Counted from the first letter of the stretch, positions 42,583-52,432 are shown. The stretch: DNA of 64,000 nucleotides from Chryseobacterium sp. StRB126 (GCF_000829375.1 NZ_AP014624.1:372001-436000); one strand, 5' to 3'. A program made the numbers and translations. The notes: generated from the letters alone by a model not told the origin.

Positions 42583-43293
42583 ATGAAGAAAAGAGTTTTG
42601 TTTTATTTAGTCGCTTTAGTTACTACAGTATCATTGCAATCGTGTGCTACCAATTATGTAGTGTCAAAACCAGCAACTTACAGTAAAGAATACAAAACAG
42701 ATGCCAAACTAGCTTCTATTGATAACAAAAAAATGGAGCAGGATAAGCAGAAATTAATCGACTCTTTTCTTGCTGAAAAGGCTGCCTCTATAGCAAACGC
42801 TAAAAAAACTGTTAAGAATTCTGAGATTGCAAAAGCAATCAAACACAATAAAACCATTGACGGTATACTTGAAGAAGCTGAAACATACCTTGGAACTCCT
42901 TACAGATATGGAGGAACGACAAGAAGAGGTATTGATTGTTCAGCTTTCGTTCTTTCTGTTTTCGGGGCTGCAGCAGGTCTTACTTTACCAAGAGTAGCGG
43001 CTTCTCAGGCTCAGGAGGGTGAAAGAGTTGAAAAAGGAGAATTACAAAAAGGAGACCTAATCTTCTTTTCTCATGGAAGAAGAATTTCTCACGTAGGTAT
43101 TGTAGAAAGTGTTACTGAAGAAGGAGAGATTAAATTTATTCACGCAGCAACATCTAAAGGAGTAATGGTTTCTTCTCTGAATGATTCTTATTGGGGACCT
43201 AAATTCAGATTCGCAAAAAGAGTTATCAATGCAGAAGGAGAAGCTTACAACAATCTAGCTTCTACTACTCAAGCTACCCCAGCAAATTTTTAA
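42583..43293 (+). CDS. NlpC/P60 (C40) peptidoglycan hydrolase lipoprotein
   Basis: The lipobox LQSC (Cys21) after a signal peptide shows an outer-membrane-anchored lipoprotein. The catalytic Cys119 is in GIDCSAFVLSVFG, His170 in ISHVGIV and the third residue His187 in FIHAAT, the full NlpC/P60 triad. It cleaves D-Glu-to-diamino-acid bonds in peptidoglycan stem peptides and acts in cell-wall growth or remodelling. The 90 residues between the Cys and the domain are Lys- and Ala-rich and form a spacer. A perfect hairpin terminator follows, so it is monocistronic. Confidence 0.92.
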   Translation: MKKRVLFYLVALVTTVSLQSCATNYVVSKPATYSKEYKTDAKLASIDNKKMEQDKQKLIDSFLAEKAASIANAKKTVKNSEIAKAIKHNKTIDGILEEAETYLGTPYRYGGTTRRGIDCSAFVLSVFGAAAGLTLPRVAASQAQEGERVEKGELQKGDLIFFSHGRRISHVGIVESVTEEGEIKFIHAATSKGVMVSSLNDSYWGPKFRFAKRVINAEGEAYNNLASTTQATPANF

Positions 43294-43320
43294 TTTTATA
43301 AATAATTGATTTAAATAATG

Positions 43321-43350
43321 AAGCCATCAGAATTCTGATGGCTTTTTTAT
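43321..43350 (+). terminator. Rho-independent terminator
   Basis: AAGCCATCAG paired with CTGATGGCTT, with an AATT loop (fully palindromic 24 bp), followed by TTTTTAT. Confidence 0.85.
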
Positions 43351-43371
43351 GTATCATACTTTCTTATTAAG

Positions 43372-43442
43372 TTTTGGCTAAAGCCAATGGAATAGATTCA
43401 TATAAAAAAGCAGGCTAAAGCCCGCTCCTATTGAATTTTATT
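43372..43442. repeat. REP-like intergenic element
   Basis: TTTTGGCTAAAGCCAATGG and GCAGGCTAAAGCCCGCTCC, followed by TATTGAATTTTATT, form two related imperfect GGCTAAAGCC palindromes. This matches a GGCTAAAGCCC repeat I associate with Chryseobacterium genomes, where it recurs between genes. No mobility gene is present here. Confidence 0.6.
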
Positions 43443-43504
43443 ATTGATAATAGTAAGGCTCTTTTATAAAGAAGCCTTGATGTCTTAGCATCAACTCCTA
43501 AAAC

Positions 43505-44086
43505 CTAGCTATTTCTGTCTATTTCAATATCTAACTTATACAACAGCCCATACACTTCCGAAAGCGAAAATTTGGCCTTTTTAAGCCTATTTAAAGCAGG
43601 ATCTATAGAATAGTTAACAGAAGTTCTCAAATCTGCCTTTTCAAGATTAGTGGTCTCAAAAACAGCTCCTGAAAGATCACAGTTATTAAAGATAGCACCA
43701 GAAAGGTCACATTCTGCAAAATCCACCTCAATCAGTTTAGAGTTCTTAAAAACAGTTTTCTTTATGGAGGTCTTGTAGAAAACAGAATTATTGAGTACAC
43801 AGCCATCAAACTTAAAAGAAAGTCCAAAGGCATTACAATCATTAAAAGGCAGCCCAAGCATTTTACACTCTTTGAAAGAAGTATCTCGAAAGGCAGTTGA
43901 AACAAGCTTTGCCATGCTGAGGTTGCACCCTATAAATTCACAGTCTGTAAAACTAAAACCGGATAGGTTTCCATATTCAAAACTGCAATTCTTAAAAGTA
44001 CAATTCTCATACTCACCTTTTTCCAATGTGAATTGTATAAAATCTGTATTTTCAAAATTTTGATCTAAAATATAAGTGTCTTTCAT
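43505..44086 (-). CDS. Pentapeptide-repeat protein
   Basis: Consecutive A(D/N)LXX-type units are visible along 193 aa, such as NCTFKNCSFEYGNLSGFSFTD, ADFAEC-like VDFAECDLSGAIFNNCDLSGAVFE and KADLRTSV, giving a right-handed quadrilateral beta helix. The fold and length are like Qnr or McbG, which protect gyrase, but most pentapeptide proteins have no known target and no resistance is implied. It is cytoplasmic, with no signal peptide, and monocistronic. Confidence 0.85.
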   Translation of the reverse strand: MKDTYILDQNFENTDFIQFTLEKGEYENCTFKNCSFEYGNLSGFSFTDCEFIGCNLSMAKLVSTAFRDTSFKECKMLGLPFNDCNAFGLSFKFDGCVLNNSVFYKTSIKKTVFKNSKLIEVDFAECDLSGAIFNNCDLSGAVFETTNLEKADLRTSVNYSIDPALNRLKKAKFSLSEVYGLLYKLDIEIDRNS

Positions 44087-44168
44087 TAATAGTAGTGATT
44101 TATAGTTATAACAATAGCGTCCACAAATTTTGCAGATCTAAAAGTAAGACAAATCGTTTGGGAAATAG

Positions 44169-45398
44169 CTATACTAAGCTGTTCTTATCTGAATAATTAA
44201 GTTTAAAGAAAATAAAAGTCATCATGGAAAATGCCAGCAAAGAACTTCCTCCATAACTGAAATACGGAAGCGGAATACCTACCGTCGGGAAAAGCCCCAT
44301 AACCATCCCCAAATTGATGGAAAAGTGCATCAAAAGGATCGAAGCAAAACAATATCCAAATACGCGGTTAAAAGTAGACTTCTGTCGTTCTGCTAAGTAA
44401 TAGATTCGTCCGATGTATACCATATAGCATAAAATAAGGATAGCGCTTCCCAGAAATCCCCATTCTTCTCCTACCGTACAGAAAATATAATCGGTTTCCT
44501 GTTCCGGAACGAACTTCCCCTGGGTAACTGATCCTTCACGGTATCCTTTTCCTAAGAGACCTCCGGATCCGATTGCTGTTTTGGAATATAATAAGTTGTA
44601 TCCTGAAGTATCTCTAAATGCCTTTTCACCTTTATAAAGAACCTCAATTCTCTCTCTCTGGTGTTTGGGTAATTTTTCTAAAATATAAGGAGAACCAAAT
44701 GCTAGTCCGCATAATAAAAGAATAGATCCGGAAATTCCAGAAATTGAAATCACGTCCCATGACATTCTATGATAATTCATCGCAATCAAAACACCAGCGA
44801 TGATTAAAATAGCTCCTGCTACATATATTGGCGGAATGGCTAGAGCTACTAAAAAAACAGCAGCGAAAATGAAACCTACTCCAAACAACATTCCACTTAA
44901 TCCTTCTCTGTATAATGCAATAAAGAATGCAATAAACACCAACATGGAGCCTACATCCGGAATAGCCAGTACGACAGCGGCCGGGACTCCAATGATTCCC
45001 AAAGCTGTAAATAAAGATTTTCTATTTTTAAGATTAAAATCAGGTCCTGAAACATAGTTGGCCAACATTAACGCCGTCCCAATTTTTGCGAATTCTACAG
45101 GCTGCATGGTAAAACTTCCAAACTTATACCAGTTCTTCTGCCCCAAGATTTCTTTTCCAAAAGGGAAAAGTCCTATCAACAGGAGTACTCCACCTATATA
45201 AATAATACCTGCCATATTTTCGAAGAACTTACTTCTCCCCACAAATATGATAAGCCCTACAAATACAGAGATACAGAAAAACATCAACTGTTTTTCTCCC
45301 AGCTTCTGGTCAACACTGTAAATATTAGCAATAGCAAAAATGCAAAGCATGAAGTACAGCCCTAGACCAAGTTTATCTATTCCTTCTGTCCATTTCAT
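44169..45398 (-). CDS. rodA: Rod-shape SEDS glycosyltransferase RodA
   Basis: This is a polytopic SEDS-family peptidoglycan polymerase of the elongasome, working with PBP2. Many membrane segments are visible, and the conserved GLFPTVGIPLPYFSYGGSSLLA stretch near the C-terminus is the SEDS signature. The 409-aa length is normal. Its start overlaps the end of mrdA by 4 bases, confirming the PBP2-RodA pair and the last position of the mre operon. Confidence 0.94.
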   Translation of the reverse strand: MKWTEGIDKLGLGLYFMLCIFAIANIYSVDQKLGEKQLMFFCISVFVGLIIFVGRSKFFENMAGIIYIGGVLLLIGLFPFGKEILGQKNWYKFGSFTMQPVEFAKIGTALMLANYVSGPDFNLKNRKSLFTALGIIGVPAAVVLAIPDVGSMLVFIAFFIALYREGLSGMLFGVGFIFAAVFLVALAIPPIYVAGAILIIAGVLIAMNYHRMSWDVISISGISGSILLLCGLAFGSPYILEKLPKHQRERIEVLYKGEKAFRDTSGYNLLYSKTAIGSGGLLGKGYREGSVTQGKFVPEQETDYIFCTVGEEWGFLGSAILILCYMVYIGRIYYLAERQKSTFNRVFGYCFASILLMHFSINLGMVMGLFPTVGIPLPYFSYGGSSLLAFSMMTFIFFKLNYSDKNSLV

Positions 45399-47443
45399 TG
45401 CTTCACAGTTTTTTTAGCAGTGTTATTACTTTTAGCCTTCTCTTCTTCTATTTTCTTTTGGAGCTTGGCTTTTTGTTGCTTAATAAGATCCAGACTATCC
45501 TTTATTCTTTTTTGTTTAATTGAATCAGGTTTAGGGTCTTTATAAAGCCCTTTACGTTTCAAATCTGCAATCCATTGCCTTTTGTATTCCGGCATGAAAC
45601 TCGAGGTAATCATTTTCTTATACAAATTCTCCCTCTTCAAATCACCGGTAATATATTTTTCCGCAATCACTGTACAAGCTGGTCCTGCCCAAGTAGCTCC
45701 GAATCCTGCATGCTCCATTACTGCAACTACAACAATTTTAGGCTTATCAGCAGGAGCAATCAATACAAAGATAGAATTATCCTTTCCTTGTGGAACCTGT
45801 GCCGTACCTGTTTTAGCTAACTGGGTAAAATCATTGGATTTCAATCCTCTTGCTGTTCCTCTCAAAACTACAGCTTCCATCCCTTTTAGAACAGGTTCAA
45901 AATGTTTTGGATCTACTAAAGTTTTATGCTTAACCTTAAATCTTGGATCAGGATTTGGTTTTCCGTCAATTGCTTTTACGATATGAGGAGTGTAATACCA
46001 TCCTTTATTTGCGATAGCAGCTACATAATTGGCCAGCTGAATAGGAGTTACCAACACATCTCCCTGTCCCATTCCGTTATAAATAGCACCCGTTGACATT
46101 TCATCCCAGTTTTTAAAATCTGTTCTCTGGGATCCGCTTGCTTTCATGATGGCTTTAAATCTTTTTTCATAAAAATCTCCGGAAGGTATTCTTCCTTTCG
46201 CACCCACTGCAAAGTCATTATTTAAAAACTCTCCAACTCCAAAGCTGCTCATGATCTTTTTCCATTCATCAACACCTTTTGAAGGATTTCCAGGATATTT
46301 TTTAATGATGGCAATAAATGCATACGTAAAGAAACAGTTACTGGAAACCTGAATGGAAGGAATCAGCGGATCTGCTCCACCGTGCCCTTTAATTCTTTTT
46401 CCTTTATAGAAAAATCCACCTCCACAAGGGAAGATCGTCTTTTCATCCATTACTCCCATTTGCATTGCAGCCAAGGCCGTTAATAATTTGAAAGTGGAAC
46501 CCGGAGGATATCCTGCCTGTAAAGAACGGTCAAAAGTAGGTTTATTTTCATAAAGCGTATCTTTTGACAAAGCATATAAGTTTTTAGATTTATAAGGTCC
46601 GGTGAAAAGGTTCGGATCGATATCAGGTCCGGTTGCAGCCACTAATACTTCGCCGTTATTAGGATCTATCGCAACCACTGCACCGTGTTTGTTGACAAGC
46701 ATTTCTTCAGCCGTTCTCTGAAGATCATAATCAATAGTCAGGGTAATATCTTTACCGGTCACTACGTCTTTATCCAACGTTCCATTTTTATAAGAGCCGA
46801 TATTTCGAAGCCTGATATCTTTTTGGATGTACTTCATTCCTTTTACCCCGCGAAGTTCCTTTTCATAAGACTTTTCCACTCCTGTTTTTCCGATAAAATC
46901 TCCCGGTAAATAGTAAATAGAATCTTTTTTAATCTCTTTTTCATTTACTTCACTGGTATATCCTAACAGGTTTCCGGAAGTAGAAACTTCGTATTGACGC
47001 TGAGGTCTCTGTACAATATTAAAAGCCGGATATTTAAAAATAATCTCCTGTACTCTGGCAATATCTTCTCTGCTAAGATCCTTTAAAAAGGTCATAGGAG
47101 TCAGCTTAGAATAATATTTTTCTTTTTTAATAAAATTGATTTTGTTGATGAAATCCGCTTTAGAAATCTTCATAAGGCTACAAAAGCCCAATGTATCAAA
47201 ATCAGGTTTCATCAAACCTTGCGTAAAGGAAATTTCATAAGCAGGCTGGTTTCCTACCATGATCTTACCGTTTCGGTCAAAAATAACCCCACGCTGAGGA
47301 ATTACATATTCAATTTTAATGGAAGTATTGGCTGCATTCAGTGCATAACGGTCTGTAAACAGCTGTAAATATGCAAGCCTCGCCACAAAAATAAGGGCGA
47401 TTACAATAAGAATGGAAAAAATTTTTAAATAACGTGTGTTCAA
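45395..47443 (-). CDS. mrdA: Penicillin-binding protein 2 (elongasome transpeptidase)
   Basis: A D,D-transpeptidase of the inner membrane for cell elongation. An N-terminal membrane segment is followed by a PBP dimerisation domain and by the transpeptidase domain with STFK (Ser316), SSN and KTGT motifs (AKTGTAQVPQG). A Lys-rich tail of about 60 residues at the C-terminus is typical of Bacteroidota versions. It overlaps mreD by 4 bases and rodA by 4, so the genes are translated together. Confidence 0.94.
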   Translation of the reverse strand: MNTRYLKIFSILIVIALIFVARLAYLQLFTDRYALNAANTSIKIEYVIPQRGVIFDRNGKIMVGNQPAYEISFTQGLMKPDFDTLGFCSLMKISKADFINKINFIKKEKYYSKLTPMTFLKDLSREDIARVQEIIFKYPAFNIVQRPQRQYEVSTSGNLLGYTSEVNEKEIKKDSIYYLPGDFIGKTGVEKSYEKELRGVKGMKYIQKDIRLRNIGSYKNGTLDKDVVTGKDITLTIDYDLQRTAEEMLVNKHGAVVAIDPNNGEVLVAATGPDIDPNLFTGPYKSKNLYALSKDTLYENKPTFDRSLQAGYPPGSTFKLLTALAAMQMGVMDEKTIFPCGGGFFYKGKRIKGHGGADPLIPSIQVSSNCFFTYAFIAIIKKYPGNPSKGVDEWKKIMSSFGVGEFLNNDFAVGAKGRIPSGDFYEKRFKAIMKASGSQRTDFKNWDEMSTGAIYNGMGQGDVLVTPIQLANYVAAIANKGWYYTPHIVKAIDGKPNPDPRFKVKHKTLVDPKHFEPVLKGMEAVVLRGTARGLKSNDFTQLAKTGTAQVPQGKDNSIFVLIAPADKPKIVVVAVMEHAGFGATWAGPACTVIAEKYITGDLKRENLYKKMITSSFMPEYKRQWIADLKRKGLYKDPKPDSIKQKRIKDSLDLIKQQKAKLQKKIEEEKAKSNNTAKKTVKQ

Positions 47444-47946
47444 ACTTTTTGTTTGATTTTAAATATTAATGCGTAGATAACGATAAATATAAATGAAATT
47501 ACACTAGTCACCAAAACATTAAATAATATTTCAAAAAACCTACTAAACTTAAAGAACTCAATATATTGTACTAAAAGCTGATGCAGGAAGATACTTGAAA
47601 ATAAAAACAGCAAAAACTGCGCCCATTGCAAGGACTGAAAAGAGAAAAAGTCTGTAGACGTATCTGTAGACGTTCTGAATATCAACGTTCTGAAATAAGC
47701 AATCAACGTTGTTGCAAAGGCATTAATCCCCCATGAATAGAGGAAACCATCAATAGACAATCCTATTAAAAAGCTTAATGCCAGAAATTGAAATCTGTTT
47801 CTGAAAAAAGGATAGAACATAACAAATACAGGATATAATACCGGAGTATACTTCCCGAAAATGGTAATCCTGTTCAATACAAAAATCTGTAATGCAACAA
47901 GAAAAATCATGATTAATATATCGGTAAATAAAGTCCTGCTAATCAT
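47440..47946 (-). CDS. mreD: Rod shape-determining protein MreD
   Basis: A small membrane protein (168 aa, about five hydrophobic segments) between mreC and mrdA. The sequence is weakly conserved, as is usual for MreD, so the call rests on its membrane topology, size and fixed place in the mre operon. It overlaps mreC by 8 bases and mrdA by 4. Confidence 0.88.
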   Translation of the reverse strand: MISRTLFTDILIMIFLVALQIFVLNRITIFGKYTPVLYPVFVMFYPFFRNRFQFLALSFLIGLSIDGFLYSWGINAFATTLIAYFRTLIFRTSTDTSTDFFSFQSLQWAQFLLFLFSSIFLHQLLVQYIEFFKFSRFFEILFNVLVTSVISFIFIVIYALIFKIKQKV

Positions 47947-48793
47947 TTTCTTTTTTTATTACAGCCTGCATCGTGTCCTGGATTTTCTGCACTTCGGCTT
48001 TTTTCAGGTTTTTCACGACATACACTTTATTCAATGCACCCATTTTTTCACTCAGCTCCACGGAAATATCCCAGAAACCGGTTTTGTTATCTACTGAGTA
48101 TCCGGCAATGGTTCCAATCATCACCCCTTTCGGAAAGATGGCTGATTTGCCGTCTGTAACAACGGTATCTCCTACTTTTAAAGCAACATATTTAGGAATA
48201 TCTGCAAGGTGCATTACCCTGGAGTTATCTCCGTTCCACGTTAAGGTTCCAAAATATCCGGAATTTTTTAGTGCCGCATTAATTCTGATCTTATTGACAC
48301 TCAATACTGACTGAACCAATGCATAACTGTCTGTAGAATTGATAACAATCCCCGCAATACCTCTAGGCGCCATTACCCCCATCTGAGGGAAAACTCCGTC
48401 TCTACGGCCACGGTTGATTGTAAAATAGTTATTTCTTCTGTTGATACTATTGAAAACAATTTCTCCATCAACAAAAGTATAGATTTGACCACCTCCAATG
48501 GTATCATGTACTCTTTTGAAAACAGGGTTTTTAGTTCCATCTTTTCCATAGAGCTCTGTCATAAGAGCTTTATTCTGAACGACAAGATCTTCATTAATCT
48601 GTTTTAGCTTCAGGTAAGAAACCCCTTCATCGATATACCCGGAAATCCATGAGTTTAACGCAGCCGTTTGACCTGCAACCCAGGATCTCTGCATGGCATT
48701 TCTAGAGAATATCAGAACCAGAGCAATAATTTGCAGGAATATAAAGAAGACAAAAAGTGTGTTCTTCGAAAATAATCTCAGCAAAAATCCCAT
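47939..48793 (-). CDS. mreC: Cell-shape protein MreC
   Basis: One N-terminal membrane segment (NTLFVFFIFLQIIALVLIF), then a coiled-coil segment, then the two-beta-barrel MreC domain (VMAPRGIAGIVINSTDSYALVQSVLS, VKVGDTVVTDGKSAIFPKGVMIG). It links MreB filaments to the peptidoglycan enzymes in the periplasm. It lies 28 bases after mreB. Confidence 0.93.
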   Translation of the reverse strand: MGFLLRLFSKNTLFVFFIFLQIIALVLIFSRNAMQRSWVAGQTAALNSWISGYIDEGVSYLKLKQINEDLVVQNKALMTELYGKDGTKNPVFKRVHDTIGGGQIYTFVDGEIVFNSINRRNNYFTINRGRRDGVFPQMGVMAPRGIAGIVINSTDSYALVQSVLSVNKIRINAALKNSGYFGTLTWNGDNSRVMHLADIPKYVALKVGDTVVTDGKSAIFPKGVMIGTIAGYSVDNKTGFWDISVELSEKMGALNKVYVVKNLKKAEVQKIQDTMQAVIKKEND

Positions 48794-48821
48794 TCAGATA
48801 TATAGTCGTAAAAAGTTAAAA

Positions 48822-49847
48822 TTATTTAATTAAGAAATTGAATTTATCCATATTCTTAAGGGCAATACCAGTTCCACGAACTACAGCTCTCAACGGATCT
48901 TCTGCAACAAATACAGGAAGACCTGTCTTTTTGTGGATTCTGTCCGCAAGACCTCTTAACAACGCTCCTCCTCCGGCAAGATAAATACCCGTTTTATAAA
49001 TATCAGCAGCCAATTCCGGTGGCGTAAGGGAAAGCGTTTCCATTACAGCATCTTCAATTCTGATGATAGACTTGTCTAATGCACGGGCAATTTCCTTATA
49101 CCCAACCATAATTTCTTTAGGCTTACCTGTAATAAGGTCTCTACCTTGCACCGGGATATCCTCGATATCTACATCAAGATCTTCTACGGCAGAACCTACT
49201 TCAATTTTAATTCTTTCAGCAGTTCTTTCTCCGATATAAAGATTATGGTGAGTTCTTAAGTAATACGCAATATCATTGGTAAATACATCTCCTGCAATCT
49301 TTACAGATTTATCACATACGATACCTCCTAAAGCTACTACAGCAATTTCAGTAGTACCTCCACCTATATCAATAATCATGTTCCCTTCAGGCTTCTGTAC
49401 GTCAATCCCAACTCCTATAGCAGCTGCCATTGGTTCGTAGATCAATCTTACCTCTTTTGCGTTTACTTTCTGAGCAGAATCTCTTACCGCCCTTTTTTCA
49501 ACTTCAGTAATACCAGAAGGAATACAGATTACAATTCTTAATGCAGGCTGTATGAATTTACCTTTGATTCCGGGAATTTTTTTAATGAACTCCTTAATCA
49601 TGTGTTCAGAAGCGTGGAAGTCTGCAATAACCCCATCTTTCAAAGGACGGATCGTCTTGATATCCTCGTGAGTTTTGCCTTGCATATGCTTCGCCTGTTC
49701 ACCTACAGCAATGGGTTTACCCGTAGAGCGTTCAATTGCAACAATTGACGGTTGATCTATAACAATTTTATTATTATGGATGATAAGGGTATTGGCTGTT
49801 CCCAGGTCTATCGCAATTTCTTGCGTAAACATATCAAATAAACTCAT
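48822..49847 (-). CDS. mreB: Actin-like cell-shape protein MreB
   Basis: The ATP-binding segments of the actin family are clear: DLGTANTLI near the start, IIDIGGGTTEIAVVALGG in the middle and YLAGGGALLRGLADRI near the end. The length of 341 aa is typical. It polymerises under the inner membrane and directs elongation. It is the first gene of mreBCD-mrdA-rodA, with a -7 box at 49872-49879. Confidence 0.97.
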   Translation of the reverse strand: MSLFDMFTQEIAIDLGTANTLIIHNNKIVIDQPSIVAIERSTGKPIAVGEQAKHMQGKTHEDIKTIRPLKDGVIADFHASEHMIKEFIKKIPGIKGKFIQPALRIVICIPSGITEVEKRAVRDSAQKVNAKEVRLIYEPMAAAIGVGIDVQKPEGNMIIDIGGGTTEIAVVALGGIVCDKSVKIAGDVFTNDIAYYLRTHHNLYIGERTAERIKIEVGSAVEDLDVDIEDIPVQGRDLITGKPKEIMVGYKEIARALDKSIIRIEDAVMETLSLTPPELAADIYKTGIYLAGGGALLRGLADRIHKKTGLPVFVAEDPLRAVVRGTGIALKNMDKFNFLIK

Positions 49848-50198
49848 ATTTTTCTTCTGATTTTAAGTTTACAAAGATATAAATTTAACACCACTAAAGA
49901 AATTTCATCACAACTTAATTTGGTTAAAATTTTATTAAAATTTATAATTCTTTATTAACTTTCTGTTTAGATAATTACAGAGTTTGATTTCAACTAAAAT
50001 TAACCGGGGAATTTGGACCATAAAAACATAAAGAAAAGCAGAAAATAAATGGATTTGTAAAATTTTCTCTAACAACCTTAGTTTTGAGCATTCTCTTTAT
50101 TTGTACGATTTACTTCCACTCTATAGTTTTTTACGATAATTATCATATATACTATCAGAGGATGATTAATTAAAAAAAGCGTAAATTTGCGACTGCTT
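49848..50198. promoter_or_regulatory. Divergent promoter region between mreB and hemA
   Basis: A 351-bp gap without genes. On the minus strand TATCTTTG (49872-49879) is the mreB -7 box. On the plus strand TAAATTTG (50182-50189) is the hemA -7 box, ending only 9 bases before the hemA ATG; the hemA mRNA is thus nearly leaderless. The stretch in between is AT-rich with no other clear signal. Confidence 0.65.
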
Positions 50199-51473
50199 AT
50201 GTTACAGTATTCCAACATCCATCAAACATCGAATTTTGCCGTGCTTTCTATAAGCTACGAAAAGGCCGATGTAGAAACGAGAGGAAAGTTTGCATTCTTT
50301 GATGAAAACATCAAAAACTTTGTTTCCCGCGTCCATCAGGAAGACCTTGGGGATGCATTTGTGGTTTCCACATGTAACAGGACCGAGATCTACACTACTT
50401 CGTCTAATTATCTTTTAGTAGCAGAAGAGTATTGCAAAACCATCGGAGTAAACCTTACAGATTTTCTTCAGTTTGCTAATATACTGACTAAAGAAGAGGC
50501 ATTAATACATCTTTTCAGAGTAGCTGCCGGTCTTGAAAGCCAGATTATCGGAGATTTTGAGATTATCGGTCAGATCAAAAAAGCATACAGCCGCTTTAAA
50601 AAGGAAAGACAGAATTCTAATCCCTATCTTGAGAGAGCCATTAATGCTGCTATTCAGATTTCCAAAAGGATAAAGAACGAAACCGGAATATCCAATGGAG
50701 CCGCTTCTGTTTCTTATGCGGCCGTTCATTATATCCTAAACAGCCAAAAGAAAATTACCGAAAAGAACATTCTTCTTCTTGGAGTAGGTGAGATTGGACA
50801 GAATACAGTGGAAAACCTGGTAAAACATGTTTATCAGCCGAAAATTAAAATCGCCAACAGAACTCAGGAGAAAGCTGAAAAGATTTCCCAGAAATATAAT
50901 ATTCCTCACGTTGATTATTCTGATGTTGACAAGGAATTAAGAAACACGGATATTCTTATAGTGGCTACTGGGGCAAAACATCCAATCATCAACCAGTCTC
51001 ATTTCCCGAACGGAAAAGAAACATTGGTGATTGACCTTTCTATCCCTCACAACGTTGAAAAGAATGTTACAGAAAATAAAAATGTAACCTTAATTGATGT
51101 TGATGAGCTTTCAAAACAGATCCAGGAAACAATTCAACAGAGGGAAAAAGAAATTCCTAAAGCTGAAAAGATCATTAAGGAGCTGATGAAAGATTTTATT
51201 GAGTGGGAGAAAAAAAGAAAACTAGCACCAAACATTCATCATTTCAAAGCTGTTTTAAAGAACATGGAACGCAATGAAATGCATAACTTTTATAAGAAAA
51301 ATAAATATATAGACATCACGGACATGGAACTTTCTGACAAGATGATCCAGAAAATTACCAACCGTTTTGCAAAATATATCATCGATAACCCTTTAAAAGC
51401 CGAAGAAATTAGTAAATTAATGCACGAAATATTAGTTGAACAACCAAACAACGAATTCAATGAAAAGCATTAG
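50199..51473 (+). CDS. hemA: Glutamyl-tRNA reductase
   Basis: First committed step of the C5 pathway to 5-aminolevulinate and haem. The catalytic Cys59 is in the conserved STCNRTE motif and the segment AAGLESQIIGDFEIIGQIKKAY is typical. The nucleotide-binding motif LLLGVGEIGQNTV is present. The start is set to ATG 50199; the in-frame TTG at 50187 lies within the -7 promoter box and cannot be used. It overlaps hemC by 14 bases. Confidence 0.95.
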   Translation: MLQYSNIHQTSNFAVLSISYEKADVETRGKFAFFDENIKNFVSRVHQEDLGDAFVVSTCNRTEIYTTSSNYLLVAEEYCKTIGVNLTDFLQFANILTKEEALIHLFRVAAGLESQIIGDFEIIGQIKKAYSRFKKERQNSNPYLERAINAAIQISKRIKNETGISNGAASVSYAAVHYILNSQKKITEKNILLLGVGEIGQNTVENLVKHVYQPKIKIANRTQEKAEKISQKYNIPHVDYSDVDKELRNTDILIVATGAKHPIINQSHFPNGKETLVIDLSIPHNVEKNVTENKNVTLIDVDELSKQIQETIQQREKEIPKAEKIIKELMKDFIEWEKKRKLAPNIHHFKAVLKNMERNEMHNFYKKNKYIDITDMELSDKMIQKITNRFAKYIIDNPLKAEEISKLMHEILVEQPNNEFNEKH

Positions 51474-52368
51474 AATCGGAACAAGAAATTCCGCACTTGC
51501 ACTTTGGCAGGCTAGAGAGGTTGCGAGGCACCTACAGAACAACAATTATTTAACGGAAATCGTTCCTATCGTTTCTTCTGGCGATAAGAACCTTAATCAG
51601 CCTTTATATTCATTAGGAATCACCGGGGTTTTCACAAGAGACCTTGATGTAGCCTTATTGAATGATGAGATTGATATTGCTGTTCACTCTTTAAAGGATG
51701 TCCCTACCCTGTTACCTCAGAATATTGAGATGATAGCCTATCTGGAAAGAGACTATCCACAGGACATTTTGATCAGAAAAAAATCTGCTAAAAACAAAGA
51801 ACTTCACGAGCTAAAGCTTGCTACAAGCAGCTTGAGAAGAAGAGCTTTCTGGTTAAGACATTTCCCAAATACTGAGTTTTCAGATATCCGTGGAAATATC
51901 CAGACCCGTCTTCAAAAACTTGAAGATGGAGACTTCGACGCGACCATTTTATCTTTGGCCGGGATCAAAAGAATGAAAATGGAAATTGATTATGAAATGC
52001 TTCCGGTAATGATTTCTGCCCCATCTCAGGGCGTTATTGCTGTTGCAGGACATTCCCACAAACCGGAGATCAATGAAATACTAAGACAAATCAATCACCA
52101 GCCAACCCAGGTCTGTGTAGAGATTGAAAGAAACTTCCTAAGTACTTTAGAAGGTGGATGTACAGCACCTATTGGAGCTTTTGCAGAAATTATTGAGGAT
52201 CAGATCCGCTTTACAGCAGCACTTTGCTCACTGGACGGTAAAAACTGCATTGCGATTGACGAGAACTTCAAGTATAATTCTACAGAAGATTTTGGAGAAA
52301 AATTTGCAAAAGTAGTGCTGGAAAATGGTGGAAAAGAATTGATGACAGAAATCAAAAGCCAAATCTAA
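51460..52368 (+). CDS. hemC: Hydroxymethylbilane synthase (porphobilinogen deaminase)
   Basis: Polymerises four porphobilinogen units in haem synthesis. MKSIRIGTRNSALALWQAR opens the protein, and the dipyrromethane-cofactor Cys is in LEGGCTAPIGAFA. The active-site segment SSLRRRAFWLRHFP is present. ATG 51460 is chosen since MKSIRIGTRNS is the usual start; an upstream in-frame ATG at 51436 would lie deep in hemA. Confidence 0.95.
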   Translation: MKSIRIGTRNSALALWQAREVARHLQNNNYLTEIVPIVSSGDKNLNQPLYSLGITGVFTRDLDVALLNDEIDIAVHSLKDVPTLLPQNIEMIAYLERDYPQDILIRKKSAKNKELHELKLATSSLRRRAFWLRHFPNTEFSDIRGNIQTRLQKLEDGDFDATILSLAGIKRMKMEIDYEMLPVMISAPSQGVIAVAGHSHKPEINEILRQINHQPTQVCVEIERNFLSTLEGGCTAPIGAFAEIIEDQIRFTAALCSLDGKNCIAIDENFKYNSTEDFGEKFAKVVLENGGKELMTEIKSQI

Positions 52369-52432
52369 GATTATTCTATCTTTAGATTTCAGATTCTTTT
52401 TTAACTCCTTTTTTATCTTCCAACCCATAAAC

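Noticed and set aside
43505..44086. Quinolone-resistance Qnr gene
   Set aside because: The pentapeptide fold and size are alike, but nothing specific to Qnr loops could be seen, so only a general pentapeptide call is justified.
50187..50198. TTG start for hemA
   Set aside because: It lies inside the TAAATTTG promoter box; ATG 50199 matches the usual protein start.
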